NCBI RefSeq assembly: GCF_949628265.1
Contig: NC_088786.1
Location: 35,981,681-36,045,680 of the forward strand
Source: Cloeon dipterum
Taxonomy: Eukaryota > Arthropoda > Insecta > Ephemeroptera > Baetidae
Length of the DNA stretch: 64,000 nt
Direction of reading: 5' to 3'
Each line of letters begins with the position of its first letter. Position 1 is the first letter of the stretch. This document shows, one piece after another, positions 37,479-49,091 of this stretch. The notes under the pieces were generated by a model that was not told where the DNA came from, did not search any database, and was given only the letters and a program-made list of their open reading frames with translations. The translations under genes and the position numbers were made by a program.

Positions 37479-38043
37479 CCGGATTTACGCAACGCGCAGA
37501 CATGGCGTCTGGTAGAGTACGGCGGGAAAATTACAAAACGTGGCTTGACAAATTTATCATGAATATTTTTGTTGTTTTTTCTTTTCTATATAACAGCTGA
37601 TTAGCCCGGTAATTGGCGAATCGACCACTAGATGGCACATCAGACCAATTGAAATGTAACAAAATACGCGGGAATGAAATTATTAGGTCGGCACGCCTCT
37701 TTTTTACCCTTCTGATTGGCCACTGGACTGTCTCCTGATTATTGCCTGTCTCCATTATTTCGACGCCATATTGACTTCTGACCGTCAAAAACCGACACAG
37801 ATCGCAACCCGGCCCCCGGTGGGAATTACGACTGCGCAGAAGGTTTTAATTTGGGTCACGCATGCGCAGTGATGAGTTTCAGCCTCCCTGTCAGATTTAA
37901 AAGCGATCTCATCATACTGCGCATGCTTTAGTTTACTGCGCAGTTTCAAAATAGGCGAATATTCAAAAAATTATAAATTTCGACGCCATAATTGACTTCT
38001 GACCGGCAGGAAACCAACTCAGATCGCAATCCGGACCCCGGTG
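37479..38043 (+). mobile_element. CACCGGGGGCC-end element, long composite form
   Basis: Starts with a degraded terminal block (CCGGATTTACGC... ATGGCGTCTGGTAGAGTACGG) and reaches one terminus GGCCCCCGGTG at 37821. It then continues through about 200 bp rich in TGCGCA words to a second terminus CCCCGGTG at 38043. The architecture equals the 4062-4579 copy, which suggests a genuine longer family member, not two chance insertions. Confidence 0.75.
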
Positions 38044-38834
38044 TTTTTTCAAGTATTTAAAAACCAAATTCAAATTTAATAAAATTAATCGCAGCCTGTC
38101 TTGAAATAAAGAACGCCACCCAATAATAGTGGCTGAATCCTCAGCATCCAAGTGGGTATAATAATAGTTACGCAAGAGTCGCCACTCACGCCAATTCTCA
38201 TTACATGCACTCCATTATGCAGTTCGTGCACAATGCACTTGGCTAGAGCTCTAGCCGTGAGTGTGTGTGTGTGTGCGCTGCATGCAGACGCGAGTGCAAA
38301 AAATAATTGCAAACAGGCACGTCAAGGCCTCGCGATTCATGCGCCTGCAAAAGTGCAAGTGCTCAAGGTTTGTGGGCTAGTAGGTGCGCTCCGAGTGTGC
38401 ATCCGAGAGCACCTTTCTATGCCGCTTACCTTGACTGCACCTTTGCTGCTATGATATCCTACCTGCGCCTGCTGGCCTAGGGCACACACACACACACACA
38501 CACACACACTCGCTGCTTTTTGCACGCCAAGATTCAGTTGCACTTTGCAGCGAGCATTAAATCACTAGCCTGCCACATGACGTCAGCCCAATCTCCGATT
38601 TTGCATTGTGCTCTTTTGTTCTGTGCACGACGGCGTGACACGCTGGCTAAATGTTTCGCGCTCTCAGCCTTAAGAGATGCCTCGGAAAAGTTTTTGCAAC
38701 TCCTAGCTAGCTATCTCCTCTCAAGGATCAAATCGCACACGATGCAGCCATTTCATTTTGCTCCTTTGTTGTTTGGGTGCGTTTTATTTAAAAGATTTAT
38801 GCTCTGATTTTTATGTGAAGTCAGATCGGAGATT
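38044..38834. other. No gene seen; CA microsatellite and CRE word
   Basis: A CA run lies at 38482-38509. The palindrome TGACGTCA is at 38578-38585. The minus strand has AAG followed by GTAAGC near 38430, a good donor without a recognised exon. Confidence 0.4.
38482..38509. repeat. CA dinucleotide microsatellite
   Basis: Fourteen CA units. Confidence 0.92.
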
Positions 38835-39081
38835 TATCATGAATTTTTGTTGTTTTTTCTTTATTAACAGCTGATTAGCCCAGTAATTGGCGAAAAGACC
38901 ACATCAGGCTGATGGAAATGTAACAAAATACGCGGGAATGAAATTATTAAATCGGCACGCCTCTTTTTCGACGCATCTGATTGGCCGCTGGACTGTCTCC
39001 TGATTGGCCTCCTTTATTTCGACGCCATATTGACTTCTGACCGGCGGGAAACCAACACAAATCGCAACCTGGCTCCCCGTG
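38835..39081 (+). mobile_element. CACCGGGGGCC-end element, short copy
   Basis: Begins at the inner word ATCATGAATTTTTGTTG and follows the family through CAGCTGATTAGCCC, TACGCGGGAATGAAATTATT and CGACGCCATATTGACTTC to CCCCGTG at 39081. The left terminal block is missing. Confidence 0.75.
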
Positions 39082-40242
39082 AACCCGAGATTTAATTTTT
39101 TCTGTCCCTGTTTGGAAATTTCAATTTATTTTTAAAATATCTTGCTTCAAATCTAAGTGAATACCGAGCAAAATCGAAAAGAATGAATTATTGAAAATAT
39201 ATCCACGCACAATTTGACGTCGTATATCGACAAGCTTATATTATACAAACACAGTTAAGCAGCTGCAGTTTGTTGTTGACAGCAGCACGCATGCGAGCTG
39301 GAAAACTCATCAATCTGATATTATATTAGCATTTTCCAAGTATAATCTACATTTGCGTGTGCATATTATATATATATTTGCAAACACAGGGAGAGCGATG
39401 GTCCCTCAGCGAGCGTGAATAATTTGCGACGTGCTCGAGTTTTATCTGGGTTCGCATGTGCCCGAGTTTCGCCCTTGCTTGTCGGCCGCATCCTCGAGGG
39501 AGCCTCGCAGTGCATCCATGCACGTGACGTCACCGCGCGGCGGTGTGCCTCTCTCTAATGCTCAATTAACAATGCACTTCCTTTCTCTCGAACACTTCCA
39601 CGTCTCATGAGCATGCACACGAGCGATAGCAGCAGCCACCAGCCAGCCGCCGGCTCGTCGCGTTTACTTGCTCATTTTTTATTAAAAAATATTCGCTAAT
39701 TGAAACTCGGCTTGCTGAATCAATTAGTGCATATTTTGCAATAATCGTTAGGTTCGTCCCATCCGATTGTGAAAAATTCATGAGGAGAGGAGGAGAAAGG
39801 TGCTTGCCGTGTTTATAGTAATTGATAAGGCAGAGCGAGAGTGAGCAAAACCAATTACTTTTTATAAACACACCGTAAAACCGATTAAAATTGTCGTTCA
39901 AAGATAAAGTTTAAATTTAGACATTATTTCTTATGAATATTTCATTAAAAGGTACCTTCATAATTTTAGAATGAGCGCTTTTTATCCGTTTCTTAATTAA
40001 TAAATTTCATACAGCAAACACAGTAATATTTAAATAATTAAATTAATCAAATCTTCTGGTCGTCAACCAGCTGTTCGACACCCCTGCTATTTGCAAAATT
40101 TGAATTTGATGTTCTTCACGAGTCATTAAGCAACCCAATCAATATTTAATTTAATAAAAAATAAAATAAAACATTCAAAATAATCTAATTTCGTCCCAAG
40201 CCGCTTAAAGAAATTAGTTCGGTGAATTATTATGCCTTTTTT
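39082..40242. other. No gene seen; promoter-like patch at 39400-39560
   Basis: AT-rich flanks surround a CpG-containing patch that holds the E-box/CRE composite. No exon recognised. Confidence 0.4.
39521..39532. promoter_or_regulatory. Overlapping E-box and CRE word
   Basis: CACGTGACGTCA: the palindromic E-box CACGTG (39521-39526) overlaps the palindromic CRE TGACGTCA (39525-39532). Such overlaps bind bHLH-ZIP and CREB/ATF factors in known promoters; function here is inferred from the word alone. Confidence 0.35.
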
Positions 40243-40556
40243 CAGGGTTGCATTTGCTTACCACCCGGTTTATTTAACCAATCTGGTTTTTAATACTCAA
40301 TTTTTACCAATTTCTTGCGCAAGAAATTAATTTATTCCATTTTTCCCTTTGAAAATCTAAAATTTGCGGTCGGAGTGGTCACAATTTCCTCTACTGCGCA
40401 GATTTTTTCTTTAAAATTGCCTCAATTTCTCCAAAATCTTTATCTCTGACAATTTTTCAAGTCGAGGTCATTAGCAAATAATTAGAAAATTATTAAAAAC
40501 TGAGGTGCAAACATTTCTCCTTTAAGAAATTGGTAAAAATTGAAAAAAACGCTTTT
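40243..40556 (-). mobile_element. hAT-like MITE, CAGGGTTGCA family, truncated
   Basis: CAGGGTTGCATTT starts the element at 40243 and the body is the reverse complement of the 54840 copy (ACCAATTTCTTGCGCAAGAAA, CTAAAATTTGCGGTCGGAG, AATTTTTCAAGTCGAGGTC). The other terminus has decayed after the word AAAACGCTTTTT. Confidence 0.8.
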
Positions 40557-42409
40557 TAAACTTGTTGTTTTGAATAAAATAATAATCATCACATTTTTTG
40601 TTTAAGAAAATCACAAGGTTTGATCAAATTAAAAAAATTTCCACGAATTTGCTGACATAAGCAGCCGTGACGTTAATGAATGGCCTTTGTAACCCTTTGA
40701 TTGGGATCAAAGTCGAGCTGAAAAACAATCAAACGATTGAATGACGTAATACTATCGCGCGCAGGGGTGTGTTTGGGGTCATCGGATGGGGTTATCGTTT
40801 GGCACGCAGTGCGGACGTCCACGCAGGGGGGTCAGCGAGGCATTGACCCTGCGGCCGAGGTCATAAAATTCACGCAAATATGTAACACGAAAAAAAGGAT
40901 AAAACGCTCTCTGGTTGAGGACGATTAAAACTAAACACTCTACGTCCAGTTTGCAATTTTCCGCAACACACATAGAGTGAGCGAATTGCAAACTGGCCTT
41001 GCTGGGCAGTTGGAGAGCTCTCGAGCCGGCGGAATTGCAGAGGCTACTTTGGACTGCATGCATTGTTCGCGTATATATGCAAATCCATCAGCAGTGCAAA
41101 CATTAAAAACCATCACATGTCGTAAACAAATTTGATCAGCGGCCGAGAACACACACATGCATCGAGCGTACTTGTTGAATGCGAATTGGATTCACTGCCA
41201 GATAAAATTTGCATGCCTCTCTGCCCCTTTTTCTGTGCATGCGAAATGCAGCGCGACTTCAAAGCGCCGCGCGCTCATGCTTTTGTGTGTTTAATGTCCG
41301 CATAAATGCATCAAATATAAATATATATGTGCTCTGCCGAGCAAATGTTTGCCTTTGTTTTGAGCCGATTTGCTTTTAGCTACTATTTTTGAAAAAGGCA
41401 GAGTGTTTACATAGGTGCAACACACGAAAATAATATAAAAGCCTGGAAATAATATTGTGGTAGAGCAGGGGTGTCGGGGTTACAATCCCACAGACGCCTA
41501 TTCAAACGTCACTCAAAAGTTTTAATGATCAGATAAAAAAGATCTATATATAAATCTTCCCATTTAATCAACATTTCTGGACACTTGAATAATTCCGCAC
41601 GTGTATACAGTCCATCAACAACAACAACAACTACAACAACAACAAAAGAGGGTATTGAACTCTTCTGCTGAGTAAGCCTATATCCATGGACTTGAAATTA
41701 ATCTGTTTTCCGACCGATAAAGTATTTTGAGGTGGATCTTTGTTGAAAGGCTATGGTGTTGTTGGGGATACCCTATACCTTTTAAGAGCCTTAAATGATT
41801 AAAGCTTTGAACGATTGAAAGATTATCCACCCTATTTATAAATAGCATCAAATCCTTCCGAAAATCGCTCTTTTATATGGCAAGAAAACGAAACCGATGT
41901 TTCGCTTTGCTGAGTGCAACTTTCAATGCCAGAATCTTCGATTCTATAATACATATGATGTTCAATTTTCTTGCTGGTAACTTTCTACTTTTTAATGCAA
42001 AAATTTGAACAAAAATAAAGACATTGATTGGAGAGTAGTTATAGATTTTTTTGTTATTTATGTAGAATCAATTTTTATTTTCACCAAGCGTGAATGGCAT
42101 TCATTCACTTTTATGTTTTAATAGATTATTGTAAAAGGACGAAAGTATATATAGCGATTCAATTAAAAATTATGACCTCGGTGCGGAGGTAATAACATAT
42201 AATAATGGTATTTTTCTTTTGGTTATAAAAAAATCCCGGTGTTTTACAGCCAGACAATTTATATGACAGAACAATGAAAGATATATTGAAAGGTTAATTA
42301 TTCTTTAAATATAATAAAAATCTTAACGGATAAACTGACTTCTGTTTATAAAATTTACTCTTCGACGGTTCACATTCCATTTAGTAGCAAAAATTATCAC
42401 TGATAACAA
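40557..42409. other. No gene seen; AAC microsatellite
   Basis: Unique sequence with an ACA/AAC run at 41615-41645. 41850-42400 is AT-rich. No supported exon. Confidence 0.4.
41615..41645. repeat. AAC trinucleotide microsatellite
   Basis: About ten AAC units with one CTA interruption. Confidence 0.85.
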
Positions 42410-42783
42410 CAACGGGGGCCAGGATGCGATCTGTTTTGGTTCCCGCCGGTCAGAAGTCAATATGGCGTCGAAATAATGGAGGTCAATCCGGAGACAGTCC
42501 AGCGGCCAATCAGAAGGGTCAAAAAAGAGGCGTGCCGACCGAATAATATAATTACCGCGTATTTTGTTACATTTCCATTAGCCTGATGTGCCATCCAACG
42601 GTCGATTCGCAAATTACCGGGCTAATCAGCTGTTTTTAAAGAAATAACAACAAAAATATTCATTGTGCTGAAGGTATTTTCCAGATAAATCTTTTCCAAG
42701 CCAATTTCGGTTACGTTTGTAACTTTCCTATCGTACTCTACCGGACGCCATATCTGTGCGTCGCCTAAATCCGGCCCCCGTTG
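42410..42783 (-). mobile_element. CAACGGGGGCC-end element, both termini intact
   Basis: CAACGGGGGCC at 42410 is mirrored exactly by GGCCCCCGTTG ending at 42783, making this the best reference copy of the short form (374 bp). It includes the block TACTCTACCGGACGCCATA shared with 10303-10566, linking the two groups. The 8-mers outside the ends (GATAACAA and GTTATATA) match at only 4 of 8 positions, so the target duplication is not clear. Confidence 0.85.
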
Positions 42784-45700
42784 GTTATATACAGCAAACC
42801 GTCAAGAATTATTTTTCTGCACAGAGTAGAGCTCCTCAGTTTATTCATTAATTTAACATTTTTAATTATTTCTTGATGATGTCGTGCAAACAATTGTTTG
42901 ACAAAATGTGTTGTTTGCGATGTGAGAAAACAATATGAATTCAATTTTCTAAGAAAATCCACATAATCTGACAGTATTGCGAAAATCATTTTATCAGGAA
43001 AAGAAATCGGCGTATGAAAAGTCACACTCGATTTGCTCTCGGGATGGGGGCGGCGCGGCCGCGGGAGTATGATGCGGGCATAAATGAATAAATGTGAGGA
43101 GCGTTCGCCGAGCGGCGGCATGCATGCAAAACGCACACGCAAACGTACCTACGTACATACTGATGTATCATACACACACACACGACACACAAGGTGACCG
43201 TGCAGCAACACGTGATTCGCACAAGGCCAACTCTCTTTCTATCTCTCTCTTGTTCGCGCTGTGCGCGGTAATTACACTTTGCGAATAAAATAATTGCGAC
43301 CCCTCCGCGCGATAGATAGAAAACAACTCTCGCTCGAGCCGGCCGCGCTCACACCGCAGCTAATCTTTATAATGCCATCCGACGTTTACGTTTTATTATA
43401 CGTTCTTGATTCGTACAATCAAATAATGCAAAAATTTGTTTTATTCTAGTTTAAATGCGTTCATTGTTGCAAACAACTTTACCTTATTTCTGCCCACTTT
43501 CAAAAGAAACTTTAAAAGTAAGGAGGGTTCAATATTAATTAAATTACTGAATTAAATCTTAAATTTTTATGTTCTTAATTCTGTGGCTGGGACAGGATGC
43601 AAAAATTAGAAGCGTAAATCATCTTGAAGTACCTGAAACTGGGTGCACTGAACCCAATTTCAGATTTTTTTTATTATCCGTGTAATTTTCAAAAAAAAGT
43701 ATTTTTAATCTAATCAAAATTAATATGAATAAAGAGCATGAAATAGCTTTTAATTGAATGAAAATTACTATAAAGGCTGCCTTTCTCATATTAAATATTA
43801 TCTTCTAGTTCTTTCTATAATTCCTTCAGCGGCCAGAAAGCGCCCAAACAAAATCAGCGGCGACCAGTGCGGAACCCAAAGTGACTTAACGCCTAAAATT
43901 TTTTTTCCAGTCGGGCACTATCTTCAAACTTTTGTTTTGATAGTCACAATTACCCTCCGGCCCATAGGAGAATTAAGAAAAAAATCAGAAGAAAATGTCA
44001 CTTATTTCGTGGATTTTTGGAGGGTTGGGGCGGGCGGGGGTTTCAAATACATTCATATGCGCAGAATTTTACCACGAGTCTAACAAACATTGGATTTTTG
44101 CTGTAAGACCCATAGGAGCCGAGCTATGAATTTTTAAAGGTGCACAAACGTGGTGTGACATTACAAAAGTTTTGTTTTCGGGGTCTGGCCGGGGCCCCGA
44201 GGGTTGAAGGTCAGTGATTTTTGCTCCAATCAATGCATCTTGGTGAGGCGCGTCCACCCATGCACGGTTTTTCAAAATCGGACCATTTTTCGAGACACTA
44301 AGAATTTTCTTTACGGCGAAAATTTAAAAAAATCAAATATTTTGAAAATTTTGAAGAACGCGTCTTACAGTTTTTCTCTACAGAGTCGGGATTTTGTGGT
44401 TTTTTTCGACGCATTTCGTCTTCTACCAGCCATAAAAAAATCGAAAATGTAAAGCGTAAATTTTTTTAAAGATTTTTTTGCTAGGCTGGTGGTTGTCATG
44501 ATTCACGTAATTTTTCAATTGTTCTCTTGTTGATTGAATCAAGTATTTTCCCACGGCCAGTGCGGCAACATGCCTTGAGCAATTCTCCTTTGGTGGTGAT
44601 TTAAATTTTCAGGTATGATGAAGGTTACCACCAAATTGTCTGCATTTTTTTTTAGTCCCGGCGACCCCAATTTAGCTTAAGCAATTTTAAGGGTTCTAAT
44701 AAATTGGGCCGTTGCGTTTCTTATTCATCTAACGAGGCTCATATATTGCTGGAAACGTTCGCAAAAACAGCAATAAAAATGAGTCACACACTGGCTGGCG
44801 CAGAGAAAAATATCATTTCTTGTGCTGCATAAAGCTGCAATATTTCAAGAGCGAAAGAGCGTATAAAAATTTAACTGCATCATGCACTCAATTCAAGCAG
44901 CAATAACTTTTCTCTCGTCCAAATATAATGTACAACCCTTTGGTGCCGCGCAGTAATTCCATTAAGTCGCGTCGCCGGCGGCCGCCCGGCAAACACGGCA
45001 TTAAATTAAATCAAATCCGCGGCGGCCGTAAATCAGCAGCTCGAAATTTGTGCTGAAATCAGTATTGGAGATGTCGTAAATAAAGGCAATTCGGGCGTCG
45101 CAGATAAACGGCCGTTAAAATAATTAAGCGATTCCTCCGGCTGCATGCGCGTGTATTTACGGCCCTTTCGTGATATATACCGGCCATTAAAGAATTAGGA
45201 CTGGAAGGAAATAATAATAATAAATGCGGTGTCGGTGTGCAAATAACGAAACGAGTGTGTAGCAGCGGCGGCGGCGGCGTCGCTACCAGTGTTATTGAAT
45301 TAATCACCCGTGTGTTTCTTTGCATGTCTCAAAAGAGGTAATATATGGATGGAAACAGCGGCTGGAGTAAAATGGCTCTCTCTCTCTCTCTCTCACTCGC
45401 TCGGTGGTGCTGCTGTGGATGTACTATAAATAAAAACACACACTCGCACACATGCAGGCACTTAAGGTGTTGTGTTGCACGGCAATAACTCAATCAGACG
45501 CCTCCGTTTCAATTTGAATAACTGCCGCGAATTAATGCTAATTTCAATAAATTATATGCCTTGGCCCATTAAGAGACAAGGCGCAGGACGTTATCTGATA
45601 ATTTTACCGTCGTTCGTGTGCGCTACATGCACGCCAGTGAAATGCGAGCCGTGCGCGCGGCTCTTGGTTGTGCGTGTAATACAACCTTCCCGGCTTTTTC

Positions 45701-45820
45701 TGTTGATTAAAGGGAAATGTTGGAAAAATAGGAGGCTTCTGCTAAAGCTCTTTTTTGCTGTGGGGAACGGATTACAAAAAAAGTACAGCACGATTTATTT
45801 TTGACACAATGATCATTTTC
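42784..45820. other. No gene seen
   Basis: CpG-rich patches near 43050-43370 and 44960-45300 are separated by AT-rich DNA. 43840-44470 is odd low-complexity sequence with G-rich runs (GGGGCGGGCGGGGG near 44028) that weakly resembles 31250-31520. A CT run lies at 45376-45394. No supported exon. Confidence 0.4.
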
Positions 45821-45824
45821 TTAA

Positions 45825-46181
45825 AGACCGTCTTTGACGAAGTTTCTGAGCTCACCAATCGATTCCTGAGGGTCGAATTAGGTAGAGAGGATGTTTTTTC
45901 CGACCAAAAGTTCCAGCGCGACGTGCGAACTTTTTTTCCCGCCAAAACAATAAGAATGCGAGAAGTGCGCATACGTCAGAGCTTGGTTTTTGCACTTTTG
46001 AAGAGAAATCGCCTGTAATTTTTTCTGTGACGCATGCGCTGTGCTCTCATTCATATTGTTTTGGCGGGAAAAAAAGTTCGCACGTCGCGCTGGACGTTTT
46101 GGTCGGAAAAAATTTCCAATATACCTAATTCGAGCCTCAAGAATCGATTGTTGCGCTCAGAAACTTCATCAAAGACGGTCT
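45825..46181. mobile_element. Foldback MITE, copy F
   Basis: 357 bp. TTAA lies at 45821-45824 on the left and TTGA at 46182-46185 on the right. Arms begin AGACCGTCTTTGACGAAGTT and end GACGGTCT. The central part differs from other copies (TTTTTGCACTTTTGAAGAGA), while the two CCCGCCAAAACAAT arms persist. Confidence 0.88.
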
Positions 46182-46185
46182 TTGA

Positions 46186-47726
46186 CATTTTGCCCTCTTC
46201 TCTATGCATTTTTATTGAATAAAATGGCATTGAAAACGGATCCAGCGGCTGTTTAAGTATAATAATTCGCTAAGCCTCGGCAGCCATGATGTCACACGCA
46301 CGTTGCTGTTCCAATTGAATAATTCACGAAGTTGTGCTGCGTATATGCACACTTAAATATTATAACGAGAGGTATACCACATATATAACAAGAGTAAGAA
46401 GGAAGCAAAAGCGAAGAGAGAAACTCGAGAAGCAACTCGTTTGCATCAACGTGCCACCGTCTCGGTGGAGGCAGCACAGATCAGAAGCCGCGAGGAGCGA
46501 TTATTTGCGTGTTAGGCTCTAAAACAATTTTTTAAAAAATTCAGGTAAAAAAATGTAGGTTACCTATTATAAAAAAATGAGTCACACGATTCACGGGAAA
46601 ATTGCATTATGCGAAGGCTAAAAATTCGTGTGATGTACTAAAAAAGGTTTTATTAGTCGAGTATCCAACCTTTTTACGGTCGAGAACACAATAGAGCAGT
46701 GACTCATGTATTCGCTTAAATGGTTTTCTCAATTTTCGCCTGCTTTATATTGCGCTGGGGATGAAACAAAATAAATCAAGTCATAAAGGAGCATTATGCG
46801 GCAAGAACAAACATTCTAAATTGAGCGGCGGCTACCGGGAACAACAAACTTTTACAATATATAAGAAAAAGATCGGTCGGTCTGTCGGTCGGCGCAAAAA
46901 AGCGCGTCTCTTCATCTCCGCTCTCGCCTGTGGGCCAGAGTGACCTTGTCTTTTATTAGCACGGCCAAGCGAAATGAGCATAGGGAAGGGCATGGCCGGT
47001 GTGTTCGTTCGCGCGAGCGAGCGAGCGAACGAACGAACCACCGCCGCCGCCGCAACCCATGAAAAAAAATACGCCAAATGTATTGTATATTATATGCTAG
47101 CTGCCGATATTCTTATCTCCTCCTTCACCTTGTCCGCCGTGTGTGCCTACCGCAATTTTAAGCTTGTGAAGCATGCGACGAGCAGGATGTGATTTCCAGC
47201 ACGAATACACGAATAATATTTTGACAAAGACAAATTTTCTGTTTGTCCCCTTGGAAACTTTTTAAATGATTCGTCTTTTTTATTATCTCGCTTCTTGTTT
47301 GCAAAATTATGAGAGCGAGTAAAAACTTTTGATGCAAATATTTAATTTTATTTGTTCCGCTTTGCTGTTATACTGCGTGCTGTGCAAACAGTATTTTTCT
47401 AAACACTGACGTTGAAGGTTGCAAGCGGTCTACGCGTTTCGTATGGTAATATTTATTTAAGCACGCAAAAATACAATCGCGCACACACATGGAGCAGACT
47501 GTGCGGCGTTTTTTTTTTAGTGTTTATCTCGCTTTATTACCGGCTACTTAGGCATTTAGACTATTTGACGTCTGTGTAAATAAAACATTTTGAGTTAGTG
47601 TTCGAGTACAAATGTTATGAGCACTGCATGATAGGCCGAGTGAAGGCGACGGAACGGGGAACAGTCACGAACGATTTTTCAACCGATTTTTAAGAGACTT
47701 AATTTGTGTTTGACGTTTTAGTACAA
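46186..47726. other. No gene seen
   Basis: Unique sequence with GCGA/GAAC repeats at 47013-47037 and a CCG run near 47043. Short overlapping frames only. Confidence 0.4.
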
Positions 47727-47730
47727 TTAA

Positions 47731-48109
47731 AAAACCGTCTTTGACGCAGTTTCTGAGCACACCAATCGATTCTTGAGGGTTGAATTAGGTAAAGTAGATA
47801 TTTTTTCCGACCAAAAAGTCCAGCGCGACGTCCGAACTTTTTTTTGGCGCCAAAACAATATGAACGTGAGAACTGCGCATGCGTCAGAGCTGGCTGGATC
47901 TGATAAAGAGTTAATTCGTACAGGTGTCCTCTCTGAAAGTGCTCAAACCAGCTCTGATGCATGCGCAGTTCTCACATTCCTTATTGTTTTGGCGGGAAAA
48001 AAAATTCGCACGTCGCGCTGGACTTTTTTGATCGGAAAAAATATCCACTTAACCTAATTCGACCCTCAGGAATCGATTGGTGTGCTCAAAAACTTCGTCA
48101 AAGACGGTT
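47731..48109. mobile_element. Foldback MITE, copy G (TTAA flanks)
   Basis: 379 bp between TTAA at 47727-47730 and TTAA at 48110-48113. The arms are highly similar to copies E and H. One E2F-like word is altered to GGCGCCAAAA on the left arm; the right arm keeps GGCGGGAAAA. Confidence 0.9.
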
Positions 48110-48113
48110 TTAA

Positions 48114-49091
48114 ATTAAAAAATTGTATATAAAATTATTTGCTCGGCAACGCTTTGAAGTAGAAATTTGTTAAATTCATTTTCAGATCCAAAAATTGGAA
48201 TAAGAACCAAAGAATAGTCTCTGCACCCCATTTCGAAGCTTATTACAGTTCCTTTGGCTCTCGCTGATCGGCGTCTGTTCCTCAAAAATTTCCAAGTGGC
48301 GAGAAGAGGTGGTGGGGTGGCTGCGGCTGCTGCCGCTGCATTTTTGATAAGCACAGGGCATAACTCTGCCGTGCTAATGAGAAAATATGCAAACAAACAC
48401 GCCACTTTTTATTGTTGTGCGCCGTTTGAAAATAATAATTGCACCTGGCCGCTTTTCAAAAGGGTGTATGACCCGCGCGCCGCGCGCGCTTCTTATCTGC
48501 TCTAGTGCATCTCTCCAACTTTGCCAGTTTGCTGCTGCTCGGCGCGGCCGGTCACGTCTCTAATTGAGGCGCAATTCAATTTTGCAACACCTAGCTAGCT
48601 AGCAGGTCACTCAGCTCTTGCGATCACGTAACCATCCGTGTTCCACAAAGTGCCGCCGCCGCGCCGCTTTTCATTATATCACTCACTCACTCACTCTCTC
48701 GTCGCCATGGCTGCTCTCTCGTCTCGCGTCTCACCCTCGCACACAGATCTGCAATGCCTGTACACCGCTTTTTGCTCTCCAGCCTGCTCCTTTGCATCCA
48801 CCTTCAGCATTTTGATTCCTGCGCGCTTGCTCTCCGACATCACAACTTGATTAAAAGGAGCTTTGTGCTTTGCATTTTTTGTCCAATCGCTCGAGTGGAT
48901 CTACGAGTACACGTGCATGCCACTTGTTCTAGTTTCGCCATGACTTGGCAATTTTGCAACTCCTTTTGAAATTGCAGGGCAAATTTTAATATATGTAATA
49001 ACAGGCGGGGGAAAATTGACATGCAAATTACAACAATTTATTTTTGTTGCTTATTGCATCCATTTGTTGTGACAAACTGTCGAATTTTTAA
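48114..49091. other. Upstream region of the coiled-coil gene; no separate gene seen
   Basis: CpG-containing sequence with a CTGC-rich spot (48318-48340), CTAG repeats near 48593 and TCAC repeats near 48680. It may hold the promoter or 5' untranslated exon of the next gene, but no start site can be fixed. Confidence 0.35.
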
